Positions 11,603 through 22,629 of a DNA stretch of 64,000 bases are shown here, in pieces (the stretch's first letter is position 1; every line of letters begins with the position of its first letter). The stretch covers positions 62,001-126,000 of the forward strand of contig NW_024104414.1 of assembly GCF_003945595.2 (NCBI RefSeq), read 5' to 3'. A program made the translations under genes and the position numbers. The notes under the pieces are model-generated. The model made no database searches. It was not told the DNA's origin and saw nothing but the letters and a program-made list of their open reading frames with translations. This DNA comes from Pipra filicauda. Its lineage: Eukaryota; Chordata; Aves; Passeriformes; Pipridae.

Positions 11603-13669
11603 TCTCCTTGCAAGACTTCCTAAAACTAAACCACATGCTCAGACTGCAGGACATATATTGTGTTTGAATCCAATATAAATTGAATATAGTGTAAATTTGA
11701 TTTTCGATATAACTTGTACCCTTGAATTTCAATATATTTGATTTCCAATATAACTTTAAACAACAAAAGGGAAGGAAGTTTCCCATTATTTTTCATAAAA
11801 GACATAATTCCATTATGAAATTCCCTCCCCTACAGGCAATTTTTGGATCAAATTTTCATTCCCAGTTTCCTGATCACACTCAGTTCAGCACCCATATATA
11901 TAAGAGCCAATCCATGGAAACATCACAGTTTACCTGCCTTTGTTGAGTTTGGAAGAGAATTTAGAATTTAGAATTTAGCATTTAGTTTGAGCCAAGCTGT
12001 CCTTGCTTTACACTAATTTAAAGGAGCTTGAGAGCTGCCTATTTTTCACTCTTGAATTAGTTCTAATATTAATTCTAGTTCTTTTCACTCTTAAATTAGT
12101 TCACCCTGAACTAAATCAGAACTCAGCTGTTCATCTCAAGCTCCTCCAGCACATCAGTGTCTGACCCACAGGAGTTAAGAATTTACGCTCATAAAATGAG
12201 ACAATGATTTTACAACAGAAACCTCTGAAAACTTCTCCCAGGGACACTGCACTGTACAAACAAGTTTTGATCCTTGGTGCTGCTTCTTCATCTCAGTAAT
12301 AAGAAAAAAAAATTAAACCTGTGGTTTGGTGGTATCTGAGAGAACTCTCTAAACCTCCTGGTCTGTTCAAGATAAAAGGGCTTCATTCTAATTACTCATA
12401 TTCCTGAGTATTTCATGTTCACACTAAAGCAGTGGTTAACAGGAGCTGTTGAGGAACAGCTCTTACTCACTTCTTGTGTCTCAGTGGGAAATAACGTGGT
12501 CTAGTGATGAAAGGAGGCAGAAAAGGAGAAAACAGAGCAGAACCCGATGAACTCAGGGCCAACAACTTCTGTGGCAGCTCCTGGTGGAGGAATCGCTCTT
12601 GTTGCGAAGCTTTAAACTCAAATTCAAACCAAAACTGACTCAGACACAGCCCCACCATGCCAAAGTCACAGTTTGCTGTGTGTCTGTTTTGAAAACACCA
12701 AATGATTGTTGGCTCAAAGTGCCGAATGTTGCTGCAAGTCTGTCAGTGCATCCCAGAATTTCAAACCCAAGGATTTTCACCACCAGCTTTTCTAAAATCT
12801 GGTCTCCACTGAAACTTTGCACTTGTTTAGGCACTTGTTTGTAAGTTCGGACTCAAGAACCCATAAGGATTCTCTGGAGTGGATTATTCTTGAAACTTGG
12901 CCATAATCACAGATGCTGAACTCCCTAAAATCACATTTTTCTCTACAGATTCCTGGTCTGAAGGACATATTGAACTCAAAGATATTAAATCACTGTCTGT
13001 GCAACTTATTCACAATGGGTGGTTTGTTTGGGAGCTTGGGAGGATTAATTTTGTCTCTTGGTCTTGAGGTAGAGACTTCAAACCATGCAAACCTACCCAA
13101 AATTACCAAACCAGTGGCAGCAAAAGTGCTGCATGAGCCCTCCTTGATCCCTCAGTCCTTGTGGCCAGAGCCACAGCCCTGAGGCTGCACTCTCATGGTA
13201 ACAAGCCTCAAAACCAGCTCAGGTATTACTCAGGTTGGAACAAACTGACCTCTAAACTTTCCTGTGGGTCTACAAAGACCGTGAGATGGAAATGTATTGC
13301 AAAGCCCTAAAACCCCCCACCTCACTAATGATCTTTGACCAACTTTCACATTTCTTGGTCTGCAAATGCTTCAGTGAGTGCTGCTGCTGAAGAATCTCAA
13401 AGTAATGAAGTCTTCATGGTATTTGCTTCTCTTAACTTGCCTCTGCACCCAAGAAATCTGAACCCCTTCCCACCGTAGCTCAGTATAAGGTACTTCATAG
13501 ATGTGGGGTTTTTTCCTCTGGGAAAGGACTTTAAAGAAATCCTTTTTCTTCCTCTGCTTTGTTTCATAGTTTGGGTTGAAAGTCTTGACTTTTGGGCAGA
13601 CTGTGCTTGACAGGGACAGTTAAGTTCAATTCTGAAATAGTGCAACTGGGGACTCAAGGCTTTCAGCTC

Positions 13670-14176
13670 AAAACTGAAACCAGCTCTGGGGTTCTCAGCT
13701 CAGGAAGGACACGGAGCTGTTGGAGCAAGTCCAGAGGAGGCACTGAGATGGTCAGAGGGCTGGAGCAGCTCTGCTGGGAGGAAAGATGAGAGAATTGGGA
13801 TTGTTCAGCTGGAGAAGAGAAGCTTTGGGGTGATCTGATTGTGGCCTTGCAGGGCCTGAAGGGGCCAACAAGGAAGATGGAGAGAGACTATTTCCAAGGG
13901 CCTGAAGGGACAGGACAGGGGGAATGGCTTCAAACTGAAAGAGAGTGGGTTCAGATTAGATATTAGGAAGAAATTGTTCCCTGTGAGGGTGGGGAGACCC
14001 TGGCACAGGTTGCCCAGAGCAGCTGTGGCTGCCCCATCCCTAGAAGTCCAAGGCCAGGTTGGACGGGGCTTGGAGCAACCTGGGCTAGTGGAAGGTGTCC
14101 CTGCCCATGGCAGGGGGTGGGACTGGATGATCTTTAAGGTCCCTTCCAACCCAAACCATCCTGGGATTCTATGAAA
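13670..14176 (+). repeat. CR1 LINE 3' fragment, long
   Basis: About 0.5 kb, including the end of ORF2 (gagcaagtccagaggaggc) and the 3' UTR, ending in attctatga. The ORF2 part is interrupted. Confidence 0.92.
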
Positions 14177-14179
14177 ATG

Positions 14180-17100
14180 CAAACCAATCAACATCTTAGT
14201 ATTTTCATATAATTTTTGGTCTTTTTTTTAAAACAACTAAAACTTTCCTTGGAATGCTAATTGTGCCTGAAAAACAATCTGGATACTCCTAAGTATTTTC
14301 CAAACATTTTTAGCTATTCCTTTAGTTTGAGCACATTATGATGAGCCCTGCTCCAGGAACATAGAACATGAATAACCCAAATATTCTTCTTCCCTTTGCC
14401 ATTTCTTCTCTGTATGACACAGGGCAGCACAGGGGTATCTGAGGTGTTTCATTCAGACAGACTGGAATTCCCCAGGCTCACTAATGCCAACAAACCCAAC
14501 TTGGCACCGCTGCCACCACCAAGTACTGAAGCTGCCTCACTGAGACCACAGTCACAGTGCACAGATTGCAGGAGCAGCCCCTCTGTATCAGACCTGTGTC
14601 CTACCATTCACAATAAAGCAGTAAATAACATATTTATGCCACAGCAGCACAGAGGGAAGGCACAAACCCCTTAATTCTCGCGCAAGGACATTTGAAGCGG
14701 CGCTTTCGCTGACAAGAACCAGGAAGGTGTGGCTGCATTTACCTTGGTGGACCTGCAGGAAACCTTTTCCAGTCACTGGGTCTTCGCTCTCACAACTGAT
14801 AGGAGAAGAGGAGAGCAGGCCCAGGAGCTCACAAGGCTGGCTGAAGGAGCAGTGGGATGCTCGTGTGCGACGTGCAGGATGTGCAGCCCTGCATCCGCTC
14901 TCCACCTCTCTCTGCCTACCCAGAGGAATGGAAAATTCCATCTGCTTCATACTGAATGTGACAAAAACTGCTGTCACAATAGGGTTTTTTTTAAAGTAAA
15001 GATTGATTCATAGAGATAAAGCTCATAATTATCTGAAGGTTACCCCACAAGTTACGGTGATGCCTCGTCATGAGGAAGAAGTGAGAGGCGGCCAAGACCC
15101 AAAGGTAAGTCCCTTCCTCTCCACAGGTCACAAATGTCATTGCAGGCTATGATGGGGCCTAAATTTAAATTTAACATTCAACAGAAGCTTAATTTTAAAA
15201 ATTAAGCTGAGGCTGAGAGCTGAGGCAAGGCCAGAAACACTGGCTTAAGCAAGATCTGCCGCTGGCATTTGCAAGTCGGTGGCTTTCTGTCCTGGAAATT
15301 AGAAGTCAAGAACCACCAGGAAAGTATTGAACACATTTCTGATCTTTCATAGATTCAATCATCTGTGGTCACTAGGTCTTCAGGGCGCATAAAATCCCTG
15401 TTTTAAAAATGGAATGGGGTCACTTGCAAATGACCAAACCCCCGCTCTGCAGCAGCTGCAAAGACACCCCAGTCACCAAGTCTGTGACAACACCTCAGGA
15501 GGAAAAGCAAAACAAATCCTGGTAAAAACAAGGACTTCCCCTCCATTTTCAAAATCCAACACCAGGAAGCACAGCCTTCTCCTATATTTGATATTCCCGA
15601 TTCCTTTCTTCATCTTTTCACGTATCCGTTTCAAAATGCCCAACCCAACATAATTTCCTCAGCCAGTAAAACTTCCAGGACCTGTTCCATCCCCATTATC
15701 CTGCTCCTTGGACAGTTACAGCAGCAGCTGCACATTATTCCTCATTTACAAAACTGAATGAGGCCCTTAACTCATGGCTGAGCCACAGAGACACACACAG
15801 GCAGTAAATCCCATGGGATTTTTCTTATCCAGCAGTGCTGGCATCCAGATTCTAACCCTAAGAAATTATTCTGTTTTAAATACACAAACTTAAAGCAAGT
15901 CCAGCTCTCTCCTTCTCCCAGTCTTTCCTGCTCCTACCTACAGCACAAGCACTTCCAGAAGGGCTGATCACAAGGTCCCATTTACAGAAGTTTCTTGAAG
16001 AATCAAAATAAAACTGATCCTATTTTTGCCCTCCTGTTTTGGGCCATTCACAATGAGATGTGTAGAAATATTTAGCAGATTAGCAGTGGAGTTTATCGAG
16101 GATCACAAATTTCTGCATGTGGCATCTTTCCCATCATCTCATGATGTTTGCAGGTTGTCCAGAGAAGCTGTGGCTGCCCCAGCCCTGGAAGTGTCCAAGG
16201 CCAGGCTGGACAGGGCTTGGAGCAACCTGGGACAGTGGAAGGTGTCTTTGCCCATGGCAGAGGATGGGACTGGATGAGCTTCAAGGTCCCTTCCAACCCC
16301 AACCATTCTATGATTCCATGATCATTTTCTGGCAGGAACACTCCCATCCTTGTGTTCTTTTGCAGAAATCCTGTCATGGGATCTGAAGTTCTCTAAAAGC
16401 TTTCTCTGTGCTCCTTAAAGGAAGTAAGTCATCGTTACGGGCTCGTCTTGAAGGCCACCAGGCCTCCTCCATCACCCGCCCATGCCAAGGGCACTCTCGA
16501 CCCAGCCTGATCACCTCCCTCGTTCATTAATTGCTAATATCAAGATTTTCTGTCAGAGGTTTCCCTTTCACTGTGTTATCGCAGGAAATAAATGAAACTT
16601 CTGAAGACTTTTCGGGCAGAGTCACCTCTGATGAGTTTCTATAACACACACAACCCGTGACAACCCACGAAAGGTGAAACTGCTCATTTCCACCCGAAAT
16701 CATGGAGTTCCTCTGTGCCCCAAGCACCAGGGTGCTTATCAGTGCTTCATCAGTCTCAAAATACTGCTGGGGAACTGAAGTGAGGGCTCTAAATTAGGGG
16801 TTGGGTTTTGTGTGAAACTGCACTCGAGCCAAATCTGGAGTGACTCCACTAGTGCTGCACAGCCATCCCAGCAGCAGAAATCAGCAGCCAAGCTTTAATA
16901 ACCTTTACAGAAACCGGCAAAAACCAATTAACTCTCCCTTGCATCCCTTGGGTTATTCTGTGCAATATTAGAATTAATATTAATATTCACAGTGCACTGT
17001 CACAAAATGGAAGAAGTGGGAGTTTCTTGACTCCATAAGAAAATAAAGATACTGTTCCTTCTCAAAACACAAAGCCAAATTCTGATGTTAACTGCACCTT

Positions 17101-18830
17101 ACCTGACTTATTTCTGTTATTATTGCTCCTATTGCTATATATATTGCTATTATCTCACTTTATTAAAGTTAGGGCACAGGTTTGGAGAAGGGAGCTGTGA
17201 CCTTGGCACCGATTTCAGTGACGCACATCACCCAAGGGTTTTCACCTGCCACAGTTCTCAGGGACCCCCGGGAGCACAGGATGAGTCCTTGAGCCCCCAA
17301 AGACTGAAAATCAGGGGATACTTCACCCTCCCAGGTGCTGTGGCCACACTGACATGGTGGCACAGCAAGAGTCCATCTCAGACCAACCCTACAGGACAAC
17401 GCAGTGAGGGAGCGTAAATTATGAGGAGATAATTTATAAAGAGATAAATTACAAAGATATATATTATAAGATAGAAAGGTTGAACAGCAGGAACTGGACT
17501 GTGTTCCAGAGGCTTCTCCTCCAGGGAAGAAGTCCGGGCAGGAATCACAAGGATGAGGTCAAGCCCTTGGGTTGTTTTTTGCAGCTGAACAGATGTTTTA
17601 CAGTTGTTCAAGAAAAAAAATCCTGAAGTTTAATAAGACTTTCCCAATATCTGCTGTTTTCCTGAAGGTACCTCATTACACTGAAGTGTCAGCTTTCAGT
17701 TAAAGAAAACTGTGGTTAATTCTTGAGGATTAAAAATGGAACACTGAGGAGCCCCAAAAACAAGACAAGTAGAAAACTCCTCTTCAACAACAACAAACCC
17801 GACCCCACCAACAAAACCAACCCAAAAGTTCTTCACATTTGATTTTACCACTCAACATCACTTGAATTTGGCTTTTAAAGACACGCTGCAAAGTTAAAGT
17901 TAAGACTGGAGTGGTTTTTTAAAATAGTTCATGTTTTAGAGTGTCTTTATTGGAGAACTGCAGTTCTGAGACGTCTCGAGAGATGCCTGAATTTTAAAAG
18001 TGGTCTTTTCCAAATGAAACCTGTTACATTTGGCAATAGAAATGTCAGAGATTGGAGTGATTAATTTTATCTGCCTGACAGCTACAGATTCTTCCACTCA
18101 CAATGGCATGGAAGCCACCCTACAATTAATTATTCCGACAGTGATTTCTGATGAGCAGAGTTCTAGATATGGGATAGCTGGATAATTTGGAACTGTGTTT
18201 CCCTTCTCCCAAAAAATCTTTGACTGCCACCAAGAAATTCAGCCTTTCAGAAGGCTCAGCACAGCAAAATTCAAATTTAGAGTGGTAAAAAATTTACAAA
18301 AAAATTTGATATTTCAAAAATTAAGTGTTGTATTCTGTCTGAACCAACAAGGGATTTGTCACATGTGGAACAGGAGCTTTCAACCTTTGGGTGGGAGCCC
18401 AGTGGTCACTTCTTAGTCTGGGAAGACCCAAGAATTGTCCTTCAAACAGGTTTTTTATCAACAGAATAGTTATTTGCTGTCAAACTCTCTTTAAATCAAA
18501 AGCAACACCAGCTACTAAAATAAGCACAGAGGAAAGAAAAGGCAACAAAAGTGTCCAACCTCAATAATTAGGACAACAAAGTAGAATAATACAATAAAAC
18601 CTATTAATATAACCACTTCCATGACTCCTTCCGAGGATGGGAAGAGAAATTGGGAAGGAAGAATTTGGGAAATGAATTATGGGGAGGGTGTGAGCACTCA
18701 GGTGTGGGCACAGCCAGGTGTCCCTGGGTGGGCAGGTGTGGCAGGGAGGGGTCCTGGATGCCAAAAATTTAGAGAAATTCAGGGAATGGTGGAGGAAAGC
18801 AGAGAGTGCGTGGAGATAATATATGCAGGG
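14180..18830. other. No gene seen
   Basis: Contains one CR1 piece at 16151 and a short AT repeat (agataaatt units, 17415-17480). A few CpGs near 14680-14710 are isolated. Nothing else is recognised. Confidence 0.55.
16151..16321 (+). repeat. CR1 LINE 3' fragment
   Basis: From gttgtccagagaagctgtgg to a double terminal octamer, attctatgattccatga. Confidence 0.9.
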
Positions 18831-19030
18831 GAGAGAGAGAAGAAGGAGGGAAAAGGGAAAGAGAAGAAAAAGAAGAAAAAAAGAAAGATGAAAAAGATAA
18901 GTAATGAAAGATTAGAATGAAAGAGATTAAAAAAAAGATTAAAAAATACGAAAAAATGAAAAAGTGGGGGAGAAAAAAGATAAAAAAGGAGAAAAAGGAA
19001 AGAATAAAAAAAAATATGAAAAAATCAAAA
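18831..19030 (+). repeat. About 200-bp almost purely purine tract
   Basis: The plus strand is A/G with only occasional T or C (gaaaaagaagaaaaaaagaa and similar), next to the CpG block. It gives spurious Lys-rich and Phe/Ser-rich frames. Confidence 0.9.
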
Positions 19031-19179
19031 AGCCAGCAGTTTTCATGCCACAAGCCATCCATGGTTCGGGAGAGATGCAGAGCTTCAGGGACGAGCACAG
19101 AAGTGGTTTTTTGGAGAGTTGTTGCCTTCTTTGCCCCACAACACCCGAAAAAGCCCCAATTCCATGAACTCCCCAGCAC

Positions 19180-19570
19180 CAACGTGGCCAGGACTTACCC
19201 TGCGGGTCGGACACAGCCCCTGGAGTCACCCGGCACCGGCTCCTGAGCCCGGAGCCCCCCCGAGCACGGCCAGAACTCCTCCTGTCCCATCCCTTCCTCA
19301 CCTCACCCCTCCTGGGGCAGCCCCGCACCCCCAGGTGCCTCCGTGCCTCACCGGGGATTCCTTTTTAGGCTCTTTTGGTTTTAGTTTGTCACTTTTTTCC
19401 TGGCTCGGGCAGCCCGGGAGCTCCGGTCCGGTTGCGTAAGAGGCGGTGGCAGCGGGGACAGAGCCCGCGGCATCGCCGCGCTGGGGTCAGGTGGCTCCTG
19501 AAGCTGCTTTCGAGCTTCCCGTTAACATTTACAGCGAAAAGGCAGCGGGGGGGGGGGGGGGGGGGGGACG
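19180..19570 (-). promoter_or_regulatory. CpG-rich promoter-like block with a minus-strand splice donor
   Basis: This block is far richer in CG dinucleotides than the rest of the intergenic sequence (for example GCCCGCGGCATCGCCGCGCT near 19465). On the minus strand CCGCAGG is followed by GTAAGT (exon end about 19199), a consensus donor. A second minus-strand donor, CCCCGGTGAGG, lies near 19350. No coding frame accompanies it. It is a good candidate for the non-coding first exon and promoter of the NFIL3-like gene 13.6 kb away on the same strand, or for an unrelated non-coding transcript. Confidence 0.4.
19547..19567 (+). repeat. 21-base G homopolymer
   Basis: An uninterrupted G run inside the CpG-rich block. 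It can form G-quadruplex, and its length may be unreliable in the assembly. Confidence 0.9.
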
Positions 19571-19617
19571 GGACTCTGTGCTCGGCTTGAGGCTCAAAAA
19601 CTCAACCCCCTGTTGTA

Positions 19618-20520
19618 GGTGTTGAGTCACCCGGGCTGAGTGAGAGTGTGAGCGGGAGCTCGGGGAGGGGGAGCAGCAGCCTGAGGGGGGCAGGGGGACC
19701 ACCATGGGGTGGTGGGCACTGGTGGGACACGGAGAGGAGGAGGAGGACAAGGAGAATTTGATGGGTGCAGCCAGATAAATCTCAATTTAAGAAAGAGGAT
19801 GGGTGTTGAGTTAGAAGCCAGGAGTGAGTGTGAGCTCAGGGAGGTGGGAGAAGCAGCCTGAGGGGGGCACGGAGGTCACCATGGATGTCTCCACTAGTGG
19901 GATGTGGAGAGGAGGAGGAGGAGGTAGAGGAGGAGTAGTCGATGGGTCCATCCAGATAAATCTCAATTTAAGTAAGAGCATGGGTGTTGAGTTACTCAGA
20001 AGCCAAGTGTGAGTGTGAGTGTGAGCTCAGGGAGGCACAAGCAGCAGCCTAAGGGGGGCACAGGGTGGTGGGCATTGGTGGGACAGGGAGAGGAGGAGGA
20101 GAAAGAGGGAGAGGAGGAGTTGATGGGTACAGGCAGATAAATCTCAATTTAAATAAAAGAATGGGTGTTCAGCGACTCAGAAGTCAAGTGTGAGTGAGAG
20201 CTCAGGGAGGTGGGAATAGCAGCCTGAACAGAGCACGGGGACCATCATGGGGTGGTGGGCACTGGTGGGACATGGAGAGGCGGAGGAGGAGCAGGAGCAG
20301 TTGATGGGTGCATCCAGATAAATCTCAATCTCAAGAGAATGGGTGTTGAGTTACTCAGAAGCCGAGTGTGAGTGTGAGCTCAGGGAGGTGGGAGCAGCAG
20401 CCTGAGGGGGGTACGAGGTGGTGGGCACTGGTGGGACATGGAGAGGAGGGGGAGGAGGAGGAAGAGGAGGATTTGATGGGTGCAGGCAGATAAATCTGAA
20501 TTTAAATAATAGAACAGACA
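19618..20520 (+). repeat. Five tandem copies of an about 180-bp unit
   Basis: Unit starts lie at about 19618, 19801, 19982, 20163 and 20341 (spacing 178-183 bp). Each unit has a gggtgttgagt start, a gtgagtgtgagctcagggag block, a cctgaggggggcac block, a (GAG)n stretch and an end like agataaatctcaatttaa. Copy 1 merges into the CpG block and carries a perfect AP-1 site, TGAGTCA, at 19623-19629. Confidence 0.93.
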
Positions 20521-20859
20521 AGTCAGTCCAGCACAAATACAGTCACAGAATATTCTGGGTTGGAAGGCTCATCAGCTCTGAAGTGAATGGCCCATAAGGG
20601 GCTCAAACCCCCAGCCTTGGTTTAGCAGCACTATGCTCTGCCCAAGCTGATTTTGGACAGGGAGATTTGGGGCTGTGATGTTTTCAGATGTGTTTCTCTA
20701 TCGATGAGTCAAGTATTGGCACACAGCAAATGACTGTGTAACAGCCACAGTTAATTAATTGATTCTAATCAGTTAAATTCCCTCTCTGAATTCTTCAGCA
20801 CAGAGGGTTCCACCACCCCTCACTGATGTTTCTGCTGCAGTTTTAAGCAGCTGCTGTAT

Positions 20860-21033
20860 CTGTGTTGCCCAGAGCAGCTGTGGCTGCTCCTGGATCTCTG
20901 GAAGTGTCCAAGGCCAGGTTGGACAGGGCTTGGAGCACCCTGGGCTGGTGGAAGGTGTCCCTGCCCATGGCACAGGGTGGCACTGGGTGGGCTTTAAGGT
21001 CCCTTTCAGCCCCAAACATCCCATGATTCCATG
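20860..21033 (+). repeat. CR1 LINE 3' fragment
   Basis: Short fragment starting at gttgcccagagcagctgtgg and ending catcccatgattccatgat. Confidence 0.88.
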
Positions 21034-21171
21034 ATGAATAAAGTGAGGATGGTCATTGCTTAGATGGCAGATTTTTAGAGCACATTTGGTACCTGCTCCT
21101 GCTGTGGCAGCACCGGGATCTTATTTGTGCTTTTACATTTTGCTGTAATTCAGTGAGGAAACGGTGCAGGT

Positions 21172-21548
21172 GTTGGTGTGTTCAGCTGGAGAGGAGGAGA
21201 CTGAGGGGAGACCTCACTGCAGTTCCAATTCCTGGGCAGGGGCAGAGGAGGGGCAGGGACTGAGCTCTGCTCTGGGGGACCAGGGACAGCACCCAGGGAA
21301 GGGCTGGAGCTGTGCCAGGGGGCTTGGGATGGATCTCAGGGAAAGGTTCTTCCCCCACAGGGTGCTGGGGCACTGCCCAGGTTCCCCAGGGCAGTGGGCA
21401 CGGCCCCAAGGCTGCCAGAGCTCCAGGAGCGTTTGGACAACGCTCTGAGGGACAGGGTGGGATTGTTGGGGTGTCCTGGGCAGGGCCAGGAGTTGGACTG
21501 GATGATCCTTGTGGGTCCCTTCCCACAGGAAATTCCAGGATTCTGTGA
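21172..21548 (+). repeat. CR1 LINE 3' fragment
   Basis: Subfamily with the ggttcttcccccacagggtg and ctccaggagcgtttggacaa blocks, ending attccaggattctgtga. Confidence 0.92.
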
Positions 21549-21754
21549 CAGAGGAACAAGGAACTAGCTCTGCTGAGGCCTCAGTGCAGCCCAGGGGAGC
21601 AGAAATCCCCTCTGTGCTTTGCTGCCCCTGCCTGTGCCACCTACTGGGCATCAGCCAAGCCCTGAGGTGCTCCCAGAGTTGGCTGGAAGAAAAGAAGAAT
21701 ATTTTATGATTGAGTTGGAACCACCCCAATTGCAGGGGATGTTTTGAATCATAC

Positions 21755-21972
21755 AAATCATAGGAAGGTTTGGGTTGGAAGGGACCTTAAAGCCCATCCA
21801 GTCCCACCCCCTGCCATGGGCAGGGACACCTTCCACTAGCCCAGGTTGCTCCAAGCCCCGTCCAACCTGGCCTTGGACACTTCCAGGGATGGAGCAGCCA
21901 CAGCTGCTCTGGGAAACCTGTGCCAGGGTCTCCCCACCCTCACAGGGAAGGATTTCTTCCCAATATCTAGTT
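21755..21972 (-). repeat. CR1 LINE 3' fragment
   Basis: Begins aatcataggaaggtttgggt and is cut after cttcccaatatcta, only 0.2 kb from an oppositely oriented CR1. Confidence 0.9.
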
Positions 21973-22008
21973 GCCCAGAGATTCCAGTTTCATTCATAGC
22001 ACTGTTGT

Positions 22009-22066
22009 ATTTTATTTTATTTCATTTCATTTCATTCTATATTACTTTATTCTATTTTATTTTTAC
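22009..22066 (+). repeat. ATTTT/ATTTC pentanucleotide repeat
   Basis: Imperfect (attty)n run of about 58 bp directly after a truncated CR1. Confidence 0.85.
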
Positions 22067-22382
22067 TGGTTCTGACAGGATTAGTGTGATCAAGGCAGAA
22101 AGTGAATCTTTCTTCCCAGGAAATCAAGCCTGGAAAGAGCTGAGCTATAGAGGTCACTCTTCTCTCTTCTTGCTCCCAAAACTGGGAATCCTTATAGTCC
22201 TGATTTCATTTAACTTTAGATATCTGCGAGTGCAGAGTTTTTACATCTGGACTGATCCTCTAAGATTCCCTTTAAAGTGAAGGGAGAGAAACAAACAGAC
22301 ATTTATGGGGTTCTGATCTACTTTAGGTTATTATCTCGAGAAGCAAAAATATATCTTTACATCTTTCTCTGAATTGGGAAGG

Positions 22383-22622
22383 TGAGGAGTCTGGATGGGG
22401 CAAATGGCCTCAGGTTGTGCCAGGAGAAGTTTAGGTTGGATATCAGGAAAAATTTCTTCACTGAAAGAGTGGTCAGACATTGGAATGGGGCAGTGGGGGA
22501 GTCACCACCCCTGAAGGGCTCAAAAACAAGTGGATGTGGCACTTTTGGTGTGCCATGGGGGGATTCAGTCACAGGTGACTTGATGATCTTGGAGGTATTT
22601 TCCAACCTTATAGATTCTGTGA
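22383..22622 (+). repeat. CR1 LINE 3' fragment, divergent subfamily
   Basis: Contains ttaggttggatatcaggaaa and ends ttatagattctgtga. Confidence 0.85.
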
Positions 22623-22629
22623 GAGCTCC

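Larger units (their letters stand above)
6130..13659. other. Probable intron or upstream region, no gene seen
   Basis: Apart from three CR1 pieces (listed separately) this is AT-rich unique sequence with scattered short simple repeats, such as (AC)n near 8541 and aatttag triplication near 11960. No conserved frame is seen. If the CpG block at 19.2 kb is the first exon of the NFIL3-like gene, all of this is intron. Confidence 0.55.

Noticed and set aside
18769..19182. 137-codon Phe/Ser-rich minus-strand frame
   Set aside because: Translation of the purine tract in the complementary strand.
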